Source of the DNA: CAYYUA01 sp964542585
GTDB lineage: Bacteria; Bacteroidota; Bacteroidia; CAILMK01; CAYYUA01
Assembly: GCA_964542585.1 (NCBI GenBank)
Contig: CAZIUI010000003.1
Coordinates: 113,919-177,918 of the forward strand
Reading direction: 5' to 3'
Length of the DNA stretch: 64,000 bases
Made by a program: the position numbers and the translations under genes. The notes below the pieces were generated by a model. It saw nothing but the letters and a program-made list of their open reading frames with translations. It ran no database searches and was not told the origin of the DNA. This document shows positions 41,500 through 50,491 of the stretch, piece after piece. Numbering within the stretch: position 1 is the first letter of the stretch; each line of letters begins with the position of its first letter.

Positions 41500-43533
41500 A
41501 TGAAATATTTAAACGCAGTCCTTTTTAGGGTGATAGGATTGGCTTTAGGGTTTGTTGCAATCTCAAGCCTCTCCCAAGCTCAAAATTTTGTTGACACCAC
41601 ACCACAAAACAAAAATGCTGTTTTGGAAGAGTTTACAGGTCTGAATTGCCCATTCTGCCCCGATGGTCATAAGATCGCTAATAACATCCGTTCCAACAAT
41701 CCCGGAGATGTCGTACTCATCAACGTCCATACAGGTGGTTACGCGCGTCCGGAGCCAGGCCAACCTGATTTTAGAAGTGGGTATGGGGGTAGTTTAGCAA
41801 ACCGCTTGGGCGTACGAGCTTATCCTAACGCATCTGTTAACCGTACACCCTATAACGGCAATAAATCCTTTGGCCGAACAGATGATAAGTGGAAAAAGGC
41901 TTCTCAACAAATCCTCAATGAATCATCTCCTGTTAATGTAGGGGTTCAAACTGACATCAACCCTGACACCCGTGAATTGACGGTCAACGTAGAAGTATAC
42001 TATACCGATAGCAGTTCTGTTAATGCCAATAAGTTGAATGTAGCCTTGTTACAGAATGATGTTCCCGCATATCAAGCTGCTTCCTCGATATTCTATGAAG
42101 ATAAAGTACTATCAAACGGTGAATATGAGCATGAGCACATGCTAAGGGAATTCTTAACTGGTCAGTGGGGTGATGATATCAATAAACCTTATGAGGGGAA
42201 TTTAATCGAAAAAACTTACACTTACCAAGTTCCTGAAGATTACAAGAACGTCCCTGTAAACCTGGCGAAATTGGAAGTTGCTGCTTATGTAGCGAAAGGT
42301 AAGGAAAATATCCTATCAGGAACCACTCAAAAAGTGCAACTGCCGAGCAAAAATCTTACAGACGTTTCAGTAAGTAACGCCACCCCTAGTAAAGGCCTTT
42401 GTGCGAAGGAAATTGATCCCACATTTGAAGTTGAAAATCAAGGCAATCAAACCATTAATGATTTCAAGCTGAGCTTTCGTATTCAAGATCAGGTGTATGA
42501 AAAATCTTTCAGTAAAACCATCCAACCTGGTTCAAATAAGACCTTCAGTTGGGGTACACCCTTACAGTTAGAGGGCGGTGCCTACACACTTAAACTAGAA
42601 ATGATAGATGCGCTCAACGGTGGTGACCTCTATGACGAAAAGCTTGATAACAATTTTCCTGATCTCCAAACAGGGATTAGTTTCCCAGAGGTGACCGTGG
42701 ACTCTAATTTTAAAACAAGCTTAGAAGGAGAGCTGTCGAATAGTTTAGCCATCGATGATAGTAAAAATCCGGCCATTAGCAAGGTCTCTAGCAGTGACAA
42801 TCCTGTAGGTGCCCAAAATTCCAATGGCGCCATTCGTCAACTGGTTGATCCAAGGTTCAGGAGTAATAGCGGTAATGAAGGTTACATTATTTTTGGCAAA
42901 ACCCAACTCAAGAACATTAATAAGCCCTACTTGACCTATTATTACACCTATTCCAAGGGTCAGCGCAGTGTTTCAAACCTTCCGGAAATAAAGCTCGAAT
43001 ACTCAACAGATTGCGGAAAGACCTGGAAAACTGTCGGAGCTAAAGCTGTAAAGGAAACCAATAGTTTCAACCCCAACGCTCAGCGCGCTAATGTATTCAC
43101 ACCTTCCTCAGGTGATTACAAGCAAGCAGAGTTTGATCTCACTTCCATGAAGGATGAAGGTAAAGCAGTACTTAGGTTAGCGTTACCTGGTACAAATGGA
43201 AATGCCATTTACTTGGATGAATTACAAATTGGCAGCAAGTGGGATGTAACTGGTATTGAGAATGCTAAAAAGGCAAAAGTTGATGCCACGGTTTATCCTA
43301 ACCCTGCATCTGAAAATATTCAATTAAATTTTGACCTAAAGCAACAGCAGCAAGTAAATGTAAAAGTTGTGAATACTGTTGGAAAAACCGTGAAAGAGGT
43401 TACCATGGGAGATTTTCAAAAGGGGTCAAATAGTATCAACTTTAATGTTTCCTCATGGGATGCGGGCTTATACATAGCGCAAGTTAATGTAGATGGTCAA
43501 ACTCACCCTGTTCGTTTTGTAGTGGAGAATTGA
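41500..43533 (+). CDS. Omp28-related, type IX-secreted protein
   Basis: 677 residues from the ATG at 41500 (upstream in-frame starts 41479 and 41491 lie within or against the promoter). Signal peptide to about 28 (LSQAQ). The Omp28 domain starts with a thioredoxin-like segment VLEEFTGLNCPFCPDGHKIA (Cys50, Cys53) and the VINVHTGGYARPEPGQ loop. A middle CARDB-like region (SVSNATPSKGLCAKEIDPTFEVENQGNQT) and a jelly-roll-like part follow, then a type A sorting domain (VYPNPASENIQLNF) at the end. The CPFC pair suggests a redox or metal role at the cell surface, unproven. A terminator follows at 43566. Confidence 0.9.
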   Translation: MKYLNAVLFRVIGLALGFVAISSLSQAQNFVDTTPQNKNAVLEEFTGLNCPFCPDGHKIANNIRSNNPGDVVLINVHTGGYARPEPGQPDFRSGYGGSLANRLGVRAYPNASVNRTPYNGNKSFGRTDDKWKKASQQILNESSPVNVGVQTDINPDTRELTVNVEVYYTDSSSVNANKLNVALLQNDVPAYQAASSIFYEDKVLSNGEYEHEHMLREFLTGQWGDDINKPYEGNLIEKTYTYQVPEDYKNVPVNLAKLEVAAYVAKGKENILSGTTQKVQLPSKNLTDVSVSNATPSKGLCAKEIDPTFEVENQGNQTINDFKLSFRIQDQVYEKSFSKTIQPGSNKTFSWGTPLQLEGGAYTLKLEMIDALNGGDLYDEKLDNNFPDLQTGISFPEVTVDSNFKTSLEGELSNSLAIDDSKNPAISKVSSSDNPVGAQNSNGAIRQLVDPRFRSNSGNEGYIIFGKTQLKNINKPYLTYYYTYSKGQRSVSNLPEIKLEYSTDCGKTWKTVGAKAVKETNSFNPNAQRANVFTPSSGDYKQAEFDLTSMKDEGKAVLRLALPGTNGNAIYLDELQIGSKWDVTGIENAKKAKVDATVYPNPASENIQLNFDLKQQQQVNVKVVNTVGKTVKEVTMGDFQKGSNSINFNVSSWDAGLYIAQVNVDGQTHPVRFVVEN

Positions 43534-43565
43534 TCAAATACTGAAGCTTTAAAAGAACTTAATGT

Positions 43566-43596
43566 AAAGGCGGATCCTTCTGGGTCCGCCTTTTTT
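43566..43596 (+). terminator. Rho-independent terminator of the Omp28-like gene
   Basis: Stem AAAGGCGGATCC with GGGTCCGCCTTT (one T-G wobble), 4-base loop, T run to 43596; 32 bases after the stop codon. Confidence 0.9.
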
Positions 43597-43650
43597 ACTT
43601 TTGGGACATGGCGCCTTTTGTAAGTTTGATCAATAAAATCATTTGTTCAT

Positions 43651-44577
43651 ATGTCGCTCTTAAAGCAGCTTAGTGCCATTCAGGGACCTTCCGGTGGTGA
43701 AGCCCAAGTCAAAGCATTTATAAAAGCTTATGTACGTGAAAATGCTCATAAATGGGTACAGGAACCAATCCTACACGAAGGGGATCATCTTCAGGATTGC
43801 TTAATCCTTGCTTTCGGTAAGCCCAGAACTGCCGTATTTGCGCATATGGATACCGTAGGCTATATGGTAGGTCGTAACACTCAATTAGAAATGCTAGGCA
43901 AGCCGCAGGCGGAGGACGGAGCGACCCTCGTTGGTGCCGATAATGAGGGTGAAGTTACGGTATCACTACGCACCCAAGAACCGGATGCCAATGTTCCTTC
44001 TGGTCTGTATTATGAGGGTGAAAGAACAGTATCTCCGGGCACGGTATTAACCTATCAGCCCAATTTCCACCACATTGATGCGTATATCCAAAGCCCTTAC
44101 ATTGATAACAGGGCTGGCGTCTACGCGGCTCTTAAGGTGGCAGAAACTTTAAAGGATGGATTGATTTGCTTTTCCTGCTGGGAAGAACATGGCGGAGGAT
44201 CGGTAGGCTATCTAGCGCGTTACATTTATGAATACTATGGGGTTAAACAAGCCCTGATCGCTGACATCACCTGGATAACGTCTGATATTCACCATGGCCA
44301 CGGCCCAGCTATTTCGCTGAAAGATCGAGGAGTACCAAGACAGAACTATGTCAATAACGTGCTTTCGGTAGCTTCGCAGACAGGGATTCCTTATCAATTA
44401 GAAATTGAAGGCGATGGTGGAAGTGATGGCTTAGAGCTGCAAAGAGCGCCCTATCCTTTTGATTGGTGCTTTGTAGGAGCAGGGGAGACGAACGTTCACC
44501 GCCCGAACGAAACCATACACAAAGATGACCTGGACAACATGGTTGCCCTTTATCAGCACCTAATGAAGCAATTATAA
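43651..44577 (+). CDS. M20/M42-family metalloaminopeptidase-like protein
   Basis: 308 residues. Zinc-binding pattern: AVFAHMDTVGYMVGRN (His65, Asp67), then YIDNRAGVYAALKVAE (Asp of the bridging site), FSCWEEHGGGSVGYLAR (Glu-Glu pair) and GDGGSDGLELQRAPYPFDWCFVGAGETNVHRPNETIHKDDL with the final His ligands. The arrangement matches M42-like glutamyl/tetrahedral aminopeptidases, slightly shorter than usual (about 350). It acts in the cytosol (no signal peptide). Confidence 0.85.
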   Translation: MSLLKQLSAIQGPSGGEAQVKAFIKAYVRENAHKWVQEPILHEGDHLQDCLILAFGKPRTAVFAHMDTVGYMVGRNTQLEMLGKPQAEDGATLVGADNEGEVTVSLRTQEPDANVPSGLYYEGERTVSPGTVLTYQPNFHHIDAYIQSPYIDNRAGVYAALKVAETLKDGLICFSCWEEHGGGSVGYLARYIYEYYGVKQALIADITWITSDIHHGHGPAISLKDRGVPRQNYVNNVLSVASQTGIPYQLEIEGDGGSDGLELQRAPYPFDWCFVGAGETNVHRPNETIHKDDLDNMVALYQHLMKQL

Positions 44578-44659
44578 GGGTCGCTAAAACCCTTATAATT
44601 TGTGGATGTTTCAGAAAAAGACACTTTTCTGACTCTACATTGTTTATTTTTCAGTTACT

Positions 44660-45076
44660 ATGGAATTACATCCAGCCACTGTTCACTTTCCAGTTGCTTT
44701 GTTGATAACTGCAGGAATAGCTTGGGTTGCAGGTCTATGGCGTAAAGAATACCGCTTTTGGGAACTTGGTTTCTGGCTTCATACGGCAGGATTACTTGGT
44801 GTGGGATTAGCCATTTTAACAGGAAACCTGGAAATACCGGTTGAGATACCAGAAGAAGGACAGGACATCCTTGATATCCACCAAACACTGGGTTATGTTA
44901 TTGCATGGCTTTTTACCATGTTGTGGATATGGATTTTCATGCGGATAAAAATTATGCTACAGGGGGAAAGACAGGCCTTTACAGCACTTTATTGGATTTG
45001 CCTTAGCTTTGTTGTTGCAACAGCCTTGTATGGCGGCAAACTAGTTTACACATTTGGGGCGGGAGTTAGCCAATAA
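44660..45076 (+). CDS. DUF2231 membrane protein
   Basis: 138 residues with four hydrophobic helices. It begins MELHPATVHFPVALLITAG with two His in the first helix and has DIHQTLGYVIAWLFTMLW in the third, the pattern of the DUF2231 family; the conserved His residues might bind heme or metal, which is not shown. It is a single gene between the peptidase and a thioredoxin-like gene on the same strand (about 80- and 70-base spacers). Confidence 0.82.
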   Translation: MELHPATVHFPVALLITAGIAWVAGLWRKEYRFWELGFWLHTAGLLGVGLAILTGNLEIPVEIPEEGQDILDIHQTLGYVIAWLFTMLWIWIFMRIKIMLQGERQAFTALYWICLSFVVATALYGGKLVYTFGAGVSQ

Positions 45077-45147
45077 TCTAATTTCCTAGATGGAACCAAG
45101 AGCTTTGCATTAAAGGTTCTATAAAAGGTAATAAAAAAGCATCAGTT

Positions 45148-45612
45148 ATGATGAAGTGGCTCAGGTATATATTGCTGACTTCAGTATTTATGTCATTCCT
45201 TTCATTTACAGCTGATAAGCAATCAGTCGATTGGAATTCCTGGAATGAAGGGTATCAAAAAGGCCTTAATAGTGATAAAGCCATCCTAGTGGATGTTTAC
45301 ACGGATTGGTGTGGCTGGTGTAAAAAAATGGATAAAACCACGTACAGTGACAAAAAAGTTATTGATAAGATCGAGCAGCACTTCGTTCCGATAAAATTTA
45401 ACCCCGAGGAAAAGAAAACTTACACCATTGATGGAAGAGAAGTTAATGGTAGACAATTATTGAAAATTATATCCAACGGAAAACACAGCGGCTATCCCTC
45501 CACCTATTTCCTTTTCCCTGATAAGCGTAAAATCCAGGGGGTTTCTGGCTATAAAGGCCCAAAAGCTTTTATGAAAACCCTTAAAAAGATGGTAGCTTAC
45601 AAGGATAAGTAA
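45148..45612 (+). CDS. Periplasmic thioredoxin-like protein (Thioredoxin_7/DUF255 type)
   Basis: 154 residues. Signal-like N-terminus (LRYILLTSVFMSFLSFTA). The active site is VDVYTDWCGWCKKMDKTTYSD with Cys55 and Cys58. The following IEQHFVPIKFNPEEK and the cis-Pro segment SGYPSTYFLFPD are typical of DsbD-gamma/thioredoxin_7 proteins. It probably keeps exported proteins or cytochromes reduced. Confidence 0.9.
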   Translation: MMKWLRYILLTSVFMSFLSFTADKQSVDWNSWNEGYQKGLNSDKAILVDVYTDWCGWCKKMDKTTYSDKKVIDKIEQHFVPIKFNPEEKKTYTIDGREVNGRQLLKIISNGKHSGYPSTYFLFPDKRKIQGVSGYKGPKAFMKTLKKMVAYKDK

Positions 45613-45681
45613 GCATTGCATTATTAAAAAAGCAGCCGCTAATTTAACCCCTCTTCTTAAAGTTCGGGCGATACAGGCATC

Positions 45682-47091
45682 ATGAGTGTACCAAAAAAGC
45701 ATGCTATTGTTCCTAATTTACAAGTAGTTGATATTGGGAAAAAAGGAAAAGGGGTTGCTAAAAATGATGGCTTAGTGGTGTTTGTCGAAGGGGCTGTTCC
45801 AGGTGACCGGCTAGATGCGAAAATCATTAAACGCAAAAAATCCTATTTAGAAGGGAAGCCGGTCCAATATCACGAGTTATCCGCTGATAGATCCACCCCT
45901 TTTTGTTCACACTATGACGAATGCGGTGGTTGTAAATGCCAACACCTAACGTATGAAGCCCAGGTAAAGCTCAAACAGTATTTTGTCGCGGACAACTTAA
46001 AGCAGATTGGGCAAGTAGCTGATTTAAACATATTACCGATTAAAAAAGCCCCTTCTGAACGATATTACCGAAACCGTCTGGATTTTGCCTTCACCGATAG
46101 CCGCTGGATTACGGAAAATGAGAAGGCAAGTGGTGAAACCATTGAAGACCGAAAAGGGATCGGGCTTCATGTGCCTGGCCGGTTTGATAAGGTGGTTGAT
46201 ATCCAGCACTGCTATCTTCAGGATCATCCTTCTAATCAGTTGAGAAACGACTTACGAGCTTTCGCTAAAAAGAAGGGCTTTACTTTTTACAATCCAATAA
46301 GCCACAAGGGATTTTTGCGCTCACTCATCATCCGTACCAGCAGCACAGGTGAGGTCATGGTGATATTGATGGTTACCAGCAATGATGAGGGAGCCATTCA
46401 AGAGCTTTTAAATTTCATCCAGTCAAATTTTGATGAAGTAACATCGCTTAATTATGTGGTGAACAATAAAGCCAACGATACTTTTTTTGACCTCCCGGTG
46501 TACACCTTTACCGGTAATCCTTATATCAGTGAAAATTTAGGTAGCCTTGTTTTACAGCTAGGGCCTAAATCCTTTTATCAGACCAACAGCGAAGGCGCAT
46601 CCCTCCTATTTGATATCGTAGATCGCTTAGCGGATGTAAAGCCTCATGAAACAATCTTAGATTTGTATACCGGTATAGGGGCCATCGCTTTATATTTAGC
46701 TAGAAAAGCAAATGCTGTTGTGGGAATTGAATCGGTGGAGGAGGCTGTTACTTTTGCTCGTTCCAATGCTGAACTTAACAATATTCGAAATGCAGCTTTT
46801 TATGCCGGGGATATGCAGGCTTTACTACCCGAAACGCTAGCTAACCTTGATGAAAAACCCGAGGTTCTGATCACTGATCCGCCTCGGGAAGGAATGCATC
46901 CAAAAGTTGTTCAAAAAATTATTGAAGCCTCACCGGGAAGGATCGTTTATGTAAGTTGTAATCCTGCAACCCAAGCCAGGGATTTAGCCATTCTTCAGGA
47001 ACAATATGAAGTTATGGTTACCCAGCCCGTTGATCTTTTTCCCCATACTTACCATGTTGAAAATGTCGTGCTACTTAAGCTAAAAAACTGA
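45682..47091 (+). CDS. rlmD: 23S rRNA (uracil-C5)-methyltransferase RlmD
   Basis: 469 residues of the TrmA/RlmC/RlmD family. The N-terminal TRAM domain is DIGKKGKGVAKNDGLVVFVEGAVPGD, followed by an Fe-S cysteine cluster CSHYDECGGCKC (75-86), SAM motif LDLYTGIGAIALYLA, DPPREGMHPKV and the catalytic Cys in YVSCNPATQARDL. RlmD methylates U1939 in E. coli; distinguishing it from RlmC or TrmA by sequence alone is uncertain. The next small gene starts 3 bases later and is probably co-translated. Confidence 0.92.
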   Translation: MSVPKKHAIVPNLQVVDIGKKGKGVAKNDGLVVFVEGAVPGDRLDAKIIKRKKSYLEGKPVQYHELSADRSTPFCSHYDECGGCKCQHLTYEAQVKLKQYFVADNLKQIGQVADLNILPIKKAPSERYYRNRLDFAFTDSRWITENEKASGETIEDRKGIGLHVPGRFDKVVDIQHCYLQDHPSNQLRNDLRAFAKKKGFTFYNPISHKGFLRSLIIRTSSTGEVMVILMVTSNDEGAIQELLNFIQSNFDEVTSLNYVVNNKANDTFFDLPVYTFTGNPYISENLGSLVLQLGPKSFYQTNSEGASLLFDIVDRLADVKPHETILDLYTGIGAIALYLARKANAVVGIESVEEAVTFARSNAELNNIRNAAFYAGDMQALLPETLANLDEKPEVLITDPPREGMHPKVVQKIIEASPGRIVYVSCNPATQARDLAILQEQYEVMVTQPVDLFPHTYHVENVVLLKLKN

Positions 47092-47094
47092 TAT

Positions 47095-47472
47095 ATGGAA
47101 GAATCCAGCGATAACCGTCCCTCCTATCCTATTCTTGACTCCCTTGAAAAGGATATTCAATACTACAAAAGTGCTATTAAAGAAGTGGCTGATGAGGTGC
47201 TAGAGAACAAACTTTCAGAATACCCGGTATTTATCGCTCACGAGCTACCCATAAGCCTGGGAGAAATGATCTTGGACAAGGATGATTTCAGCCGGAGTTG
47301 GAGCATTAGTGCCTCTACGCTTGAAGAGTTAACCGAAAACCAGGTGATCCAAGAGGATAAGCAAGAGGAGTTCAAGAAGGTCTATAAAAATCCGCAAGAA
47401 CACATTTGTATTTTTTTGATCAGTGAAAAGGGGGGAAATTTTATCTTTTATCCTTATAAAGATGAAAAGTAG
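47095..47472 (+). CDS. Conserved-looking cytoplasmic protein, unknown
   Basis: 125 residues, acidic, no signal peptide or membrane segment. It reads as alpha/beta: a helical start (DSLEKDIQYYKSAIKEVADEVLE), strands around YPVFIAHELPISLGEMILD and a C-terminal strand pair EHICIFLISEKGGNFIFYPY. I do not recognise the family. It starts 3 bases after rlmD, so it is probably in the same operon. Confidence 0.72.
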   Translation: MEESSDNRPSYPILDSLEKDIQYYKSAIKEVADEVLENKLSEYPVFIAHELPISLGEMILDKDDFSRSWSISASTLEELTENQVIQEDKQEEFKKVYKNPQEHICIFLISEKGGNFIFYPYKDEK

Positions 47473-47500
47473 GTATTGCCGATCAAAAAAGCCCCGTTAT

Positions 47501-47959
47501 TTACTTATTGACTTGAATAGTCGTATCACATCGTTCTAAGCTATTCTCGATGTATTCCTGAGAAAACCGTTCGTGATTATTGCCCCAGGCATTGTAGATA
47601 TACGTCATAATCTGAGCTAAGCCATAATTCGAAAGCTTTGTATTTCCGGGCATGTAAAGGTTGTATTCCTTCCCTTTAATGTTTACAGGTCCTTTCATCC
47701 CGTACTTGATAATACAGGCTACAAGCCCGGGGTTTTGCTTCATGTAAGGGACTGCTTTTAAAGGAGGATACAATCGCTTAAAGCCCTTCCCATCTGCCTT
47801 GTGGCAATTCTGACAATGTTTCTGATACAGAAGCTTACCCCTGGCAAAATCCTGACGCTTGCGCTGATTATCGTCTCCGGAGCATCCACTGGAAGCTGCT
47901 AATGCGGCTAGAAAAGCTAGCAAGAAAAAGTAAGTGATTTGAAAACAGCTTTTTTGCAT
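47501..47959 (-). CDS. Cytochrome c-like lipoprotein
   Basis: 152 residues. The lipobox AASSGC (Cys26) suggests lipid anchoring. One c-type heme site CQNCH (Cys49, Cys52, His53) in YQKHCQNCHKADGKGF, and a Met ligand in LYMPGN. This is the class I cytochrome c pattern. It overlaps the SCO gene by one base and is the last gene of the three-gene lipoprotein operon. Confidence 0.92.
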   Translation of the reverse strand: MQKSCFQITYFFLLAFLAALAASSGCSGDDNQRKRQDFARGKLLYQKHCQNCHKADGKGFKRLYPPLKAVPYMKQNPGLVACIIKYGMKGPVNIKGKEYNLYMPGNTKLSNYGLAQIMTYIYNAWGNNHERFSQEYIENSLERCDTTIQVNK

Positions 47960-48636
47960 TAAGAACCTGACCCCTTGTCCTGCTTGAGAAGGGTCCGTAT
48001 ATCTTGCTTCAATTTTTTTACTGATTTATCTTTTGTGCCACGATATATCCCTCGGATGCGTCTTTGGTCATCTACCAAAAAAAATTGCCCACTATGTAAA
48101 AAACCACCCGGAGCGCTTTCATCTTCCTGCATAGAGGCTAAGTATCCCTCTTTCCCAACCTGATAAATAGAATCCATCGAACCGGTGACAAATTTCCATT
48201 TATCACTACTTACCTCTAACTTATGGGCATAATTCTTCAGTGTAGCCGGAGTATCACGCTTAGGGTCAACAGTGTGAGAAAGAAACTTTACTTTGTCATT
48301 GTCCTCGAAAGCTTTGTAGATCTTGTGCATATTTTCCGTCATGGTAGGGCAGATAGTAGGGCAAGAGGTAAAAAAGAAATCGGCTACATAAATGGACCCA
48401 TCAAACGTCTCTTCCGTAACAACTGTACTATCCTGATCTATAAACCGAAAAGATGGAATCCGGTGCTGGACTGTATCCTTTATAGTTTCACCACCTACCT
48501 GTTTTTCAACTACTCGCTTTTTACCTATTACGGGAAGGGAATTATCCTTATCATTTGCCTTTTTACCATTTTGCGAGCATCCTTGTAGAAGCAAAAGGAT
48601 AAGAAGATACATAAATGTCTTATTGAGGAATTGCAT
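47959..48636 (-). CDS. SCO1/SenC family copper chaperone lipoprotein
   Basis: 225 residues. Lipobox LLQGC (Cys20). The SCO copper site is FFFTSCPTICPTM with Cys92 and Cys96; the His ligand is in GGFLHSGQFFLVDD. It probably delivers copper to the CuA centre of cytochrome c oxidase or acts as a thiol reductase. Its position in front of a cytochrome c gene supports a respiratory role. No oxidase genes are in the window. Confidence 0.93.
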   Translation of the reverse strand: MQFLNKTFMYLLILLLLQGCSQNGKKANDKDNSLPVIGKKRVVEKQVGGETIKDTVQHRIPSFRFIDQDSTVVTEETFDGSIYVADFFFTSCPTICPTMTENMHKIYKAFEDNDKVKFLSHTVDPKRDTPATLKNYAHKLEVSSDKWKFVTGSMDSIYQVGKEGYLASMQEDESAPGGFLHSGQFFLVDDQRRIRGIYRGTKDKSVKKLKQDIRTLLKQDKGSGS

Positions 48637-48641
48637 TAGTA

Positions 48642-49133
48642 TTACTTTTTGGGGTCTCCTGCGTTGCTCTTTACTTTGACTAACTCAGAACTACGCTTTA
48701 GCGTTTGATCCCAGTATTTTTTTAATGCCTTTATATCATTATGAAGAGAATCCAGCTTAACTGCCTTCCGATCTAAAGGAATCGAGTCCGGCATGCGTTT
48801 ATACTTTTTTGTGTACCTGCTCATCCAGCTCATCATTTTTTCTTTGGCCGCTTTCAGGCTGTCAATTTGGTTTTCAACAGCACGCTTAGATTTAGAGGTG
48901 TCGGCAGTTTTTAATTGCTGCTCAAGTTGCTTTTTCAGGCTTAATAAGCTATCCATTTCGGGCATTATACTGTCATGAACAGCCATGGTTTCAGCTTCAA
49001 GGTCCTGCAAAACTTTTAAAGTCGAATCCCCTTCAGCAGATTCCTGAGACTGATCATTACCACTTTTTCCACACCCCGCAACCAATAGTGCTATCAATAG
49101 GGTCGATAAATACTTTTTTTGCTCCTTAAACAT
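48642..49133 (-). CDS. Coiled-coil lipoprotein, unknown
   Basis: 163 residues. Lipobox LLVAGC (Cys21). The rest is charged helices with regular heptad spacing (EAETMAVHDSIMPEMDSLLSLKKQLEQQ to ELVKVKSN). It is the first gene of the lipoprotein operon, 5 bases before the SCO gene. A minus-strand TACCTTTG at 49157-49164 is a likely -7 element. The family is not recognised; a scaffold for the SCO/cytochrome pair is a guess. Confidence 0.8.
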   Translation of the reverse strand: MFKEQKKYLSTLLIALLVAGCGKSGNDQSQESAEGDSTLKVLQDLEAETMAVHDSIMPEMDSLLSLKKQLEQQLKTADTSKSKRAVENQIDSLKAAKEKMMSWMSRYTKKYKRMPDSIPLDRKAVKLDSLHNDIKALKKYWDQTLKRSSELVKVKSNAGDPKK

Positions 49134-49186
49134 TTATTGTTTTTTTTGGTAGCCACAAAGGTACTTTTTGTGAGTCCTATGGCATT

Positions 49187-50335
49187 ATGACGAAAATCAG
49201 ACAATTATTACCCATGGTGGGGTTGCTAAGTATTGCTTTTTCCTATTGGGACAGTGCTTCCGCTCAAAAGGACACCACTTATTTAGACTTTGGAGGGGCT
49301 TTCCGGTTGAACTTTTTTTACAAAAACTGGGAGGGAGAAGTAGATAACCGCAATAAGGGTGGCGAAATCAAATTTGATACTTGGCGCATTAACGTAAAGG
49401 GTCAGATTGAAGGTGTGAAGATCAATACCGAATATCGATTTTACGCTGGTTATAGCTTCCTAAAACATGGGTGGTTGAGTTACGACTTTTCCAGGAATAC
49501 ACACCTTGAAGCGGGACTTACTAAGGTCCCTTTTGGTTTATTACCGTATGCTTCTCACAATTGGTTTGAGATGATACCTTATTACGTAGGTTTAGAGGAT
49601 GATTATGATCTAGGATTAAAGCTTATCCATCAAACCGGACCGTTGGATTTCAGGGCTGCGTTTTTCAAAAATGCTGAGAGTTCTTTTACAGGTAGTAGCG
49701 AAAACAGCTCTCGATTTTCCTACGATGTAGTTGGAGAAAATGAGGAAGTAAATCAAGGGAATATCAGGGTAGCTTACCAGCTAAATCAATGGGAGATCGG
49801 TGCATCCGCGCAGTATAGTCAACTTTATAATAAATCAACACAGGAAATGGGGTGGCATGGAGCTGGAGCCATACACGCAGAAGGCCAACTTAATCGATGG
49901 AACATAAAAGCCGAGGCCATTCATTACGAGTATTCCCCGGACAAAGCTACCGGTTCGGATGATTTTATTTTAATGGGAGCTTATGATGCTCCTTATCAAG
50001 TAGCCAAGAAAGGACAAATGTATGTTGGCGGGATAAGTTACCAGCTTCCTCTAAGCTGGGGTCCTTTAGAGAGTTTAACATTTTATAACGATTTCACTTT
50101 TTTTGATAAAACGGTATCTGGCTATACCAATTCCAAAATGAATGTCGCAGGTATGATGGTTGAAGCTGGCCCTATTTACGCCTATTTTGATGTGGCTAGC
50201 GGAAACAATCATCCATGGATAGGTCCTGCCTGGTCTGAGGCTTTATCCAGAGGAACGTCTGTTGATGCTTCCGCACGTGAACCTGCTCCAGAATGGGCGA
50301 CTCGCTTTAACATGAATATCGGCTACTATTTTTGA
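49187..50335 (+). CDS. Outer-membrane porin (OprO/OprP-like)
   Basis: 382 residues. Signal peptide to about 26 (YWDSASAQ). Alternating amphipathic strands throughout (DTWRINVKGQIEGVKINTEYRFYAG, LEAGLTKVPFGLLPYASHNWF) ending in aromatic FNMNIGYYF, as expected for a 16-strand barrel of the phosphate-selective porin fold. The solute is not determined. It lies 53 bases from the divergent lipoprotein operon. Confidence 0.83.
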   Translation: MTKIRQLLPMVGLLSIAFSYWDSASAQKDTTYLDFGGAFRLNFFYKNWEGEVDNRNKGGEIKFDTWRINVKGQIEGVKINTEYRFYAGYSFLKHGWLSYDFSRNTHLEAGLTKVPFGLLPYASHNWFEMIPYYVGLEDDYDLGLKLIHQTGPLDFRAAFFKNAESSFTGSSENSSRFSYDVVGENEEVNQGNIRVAYQLNQWEIGASAQYSQLYNKSTQEMGWHGAGAIHAEGQLNRWNIKAEAIHYEYSPDKATGSDDFILMGAYDAPYQVAKKGQMYVGGISYQLPLSWGPLESLTFYNDFTFFDKTVSGYTNSKMNVAGMMVEAGPIYAYFDVASGNNHPWIGPAWSEALSRGTSVDASAREPAPEWATRFNMNIGYYF

Positions 50336-50491
50336 TGGTAATGGCTAAACCCTGATGCCTTCCTTTATTTCACAATCATAGTCTTAGCCGAAACCCCTCA
50401 AACTTTTGAAGGATTTGTGATAATGCGTACAATTGTAAGCTTTGAACTCCCTTTAAGAGGCAGCATTCTAGCAAAAGAAATTTCATGATGT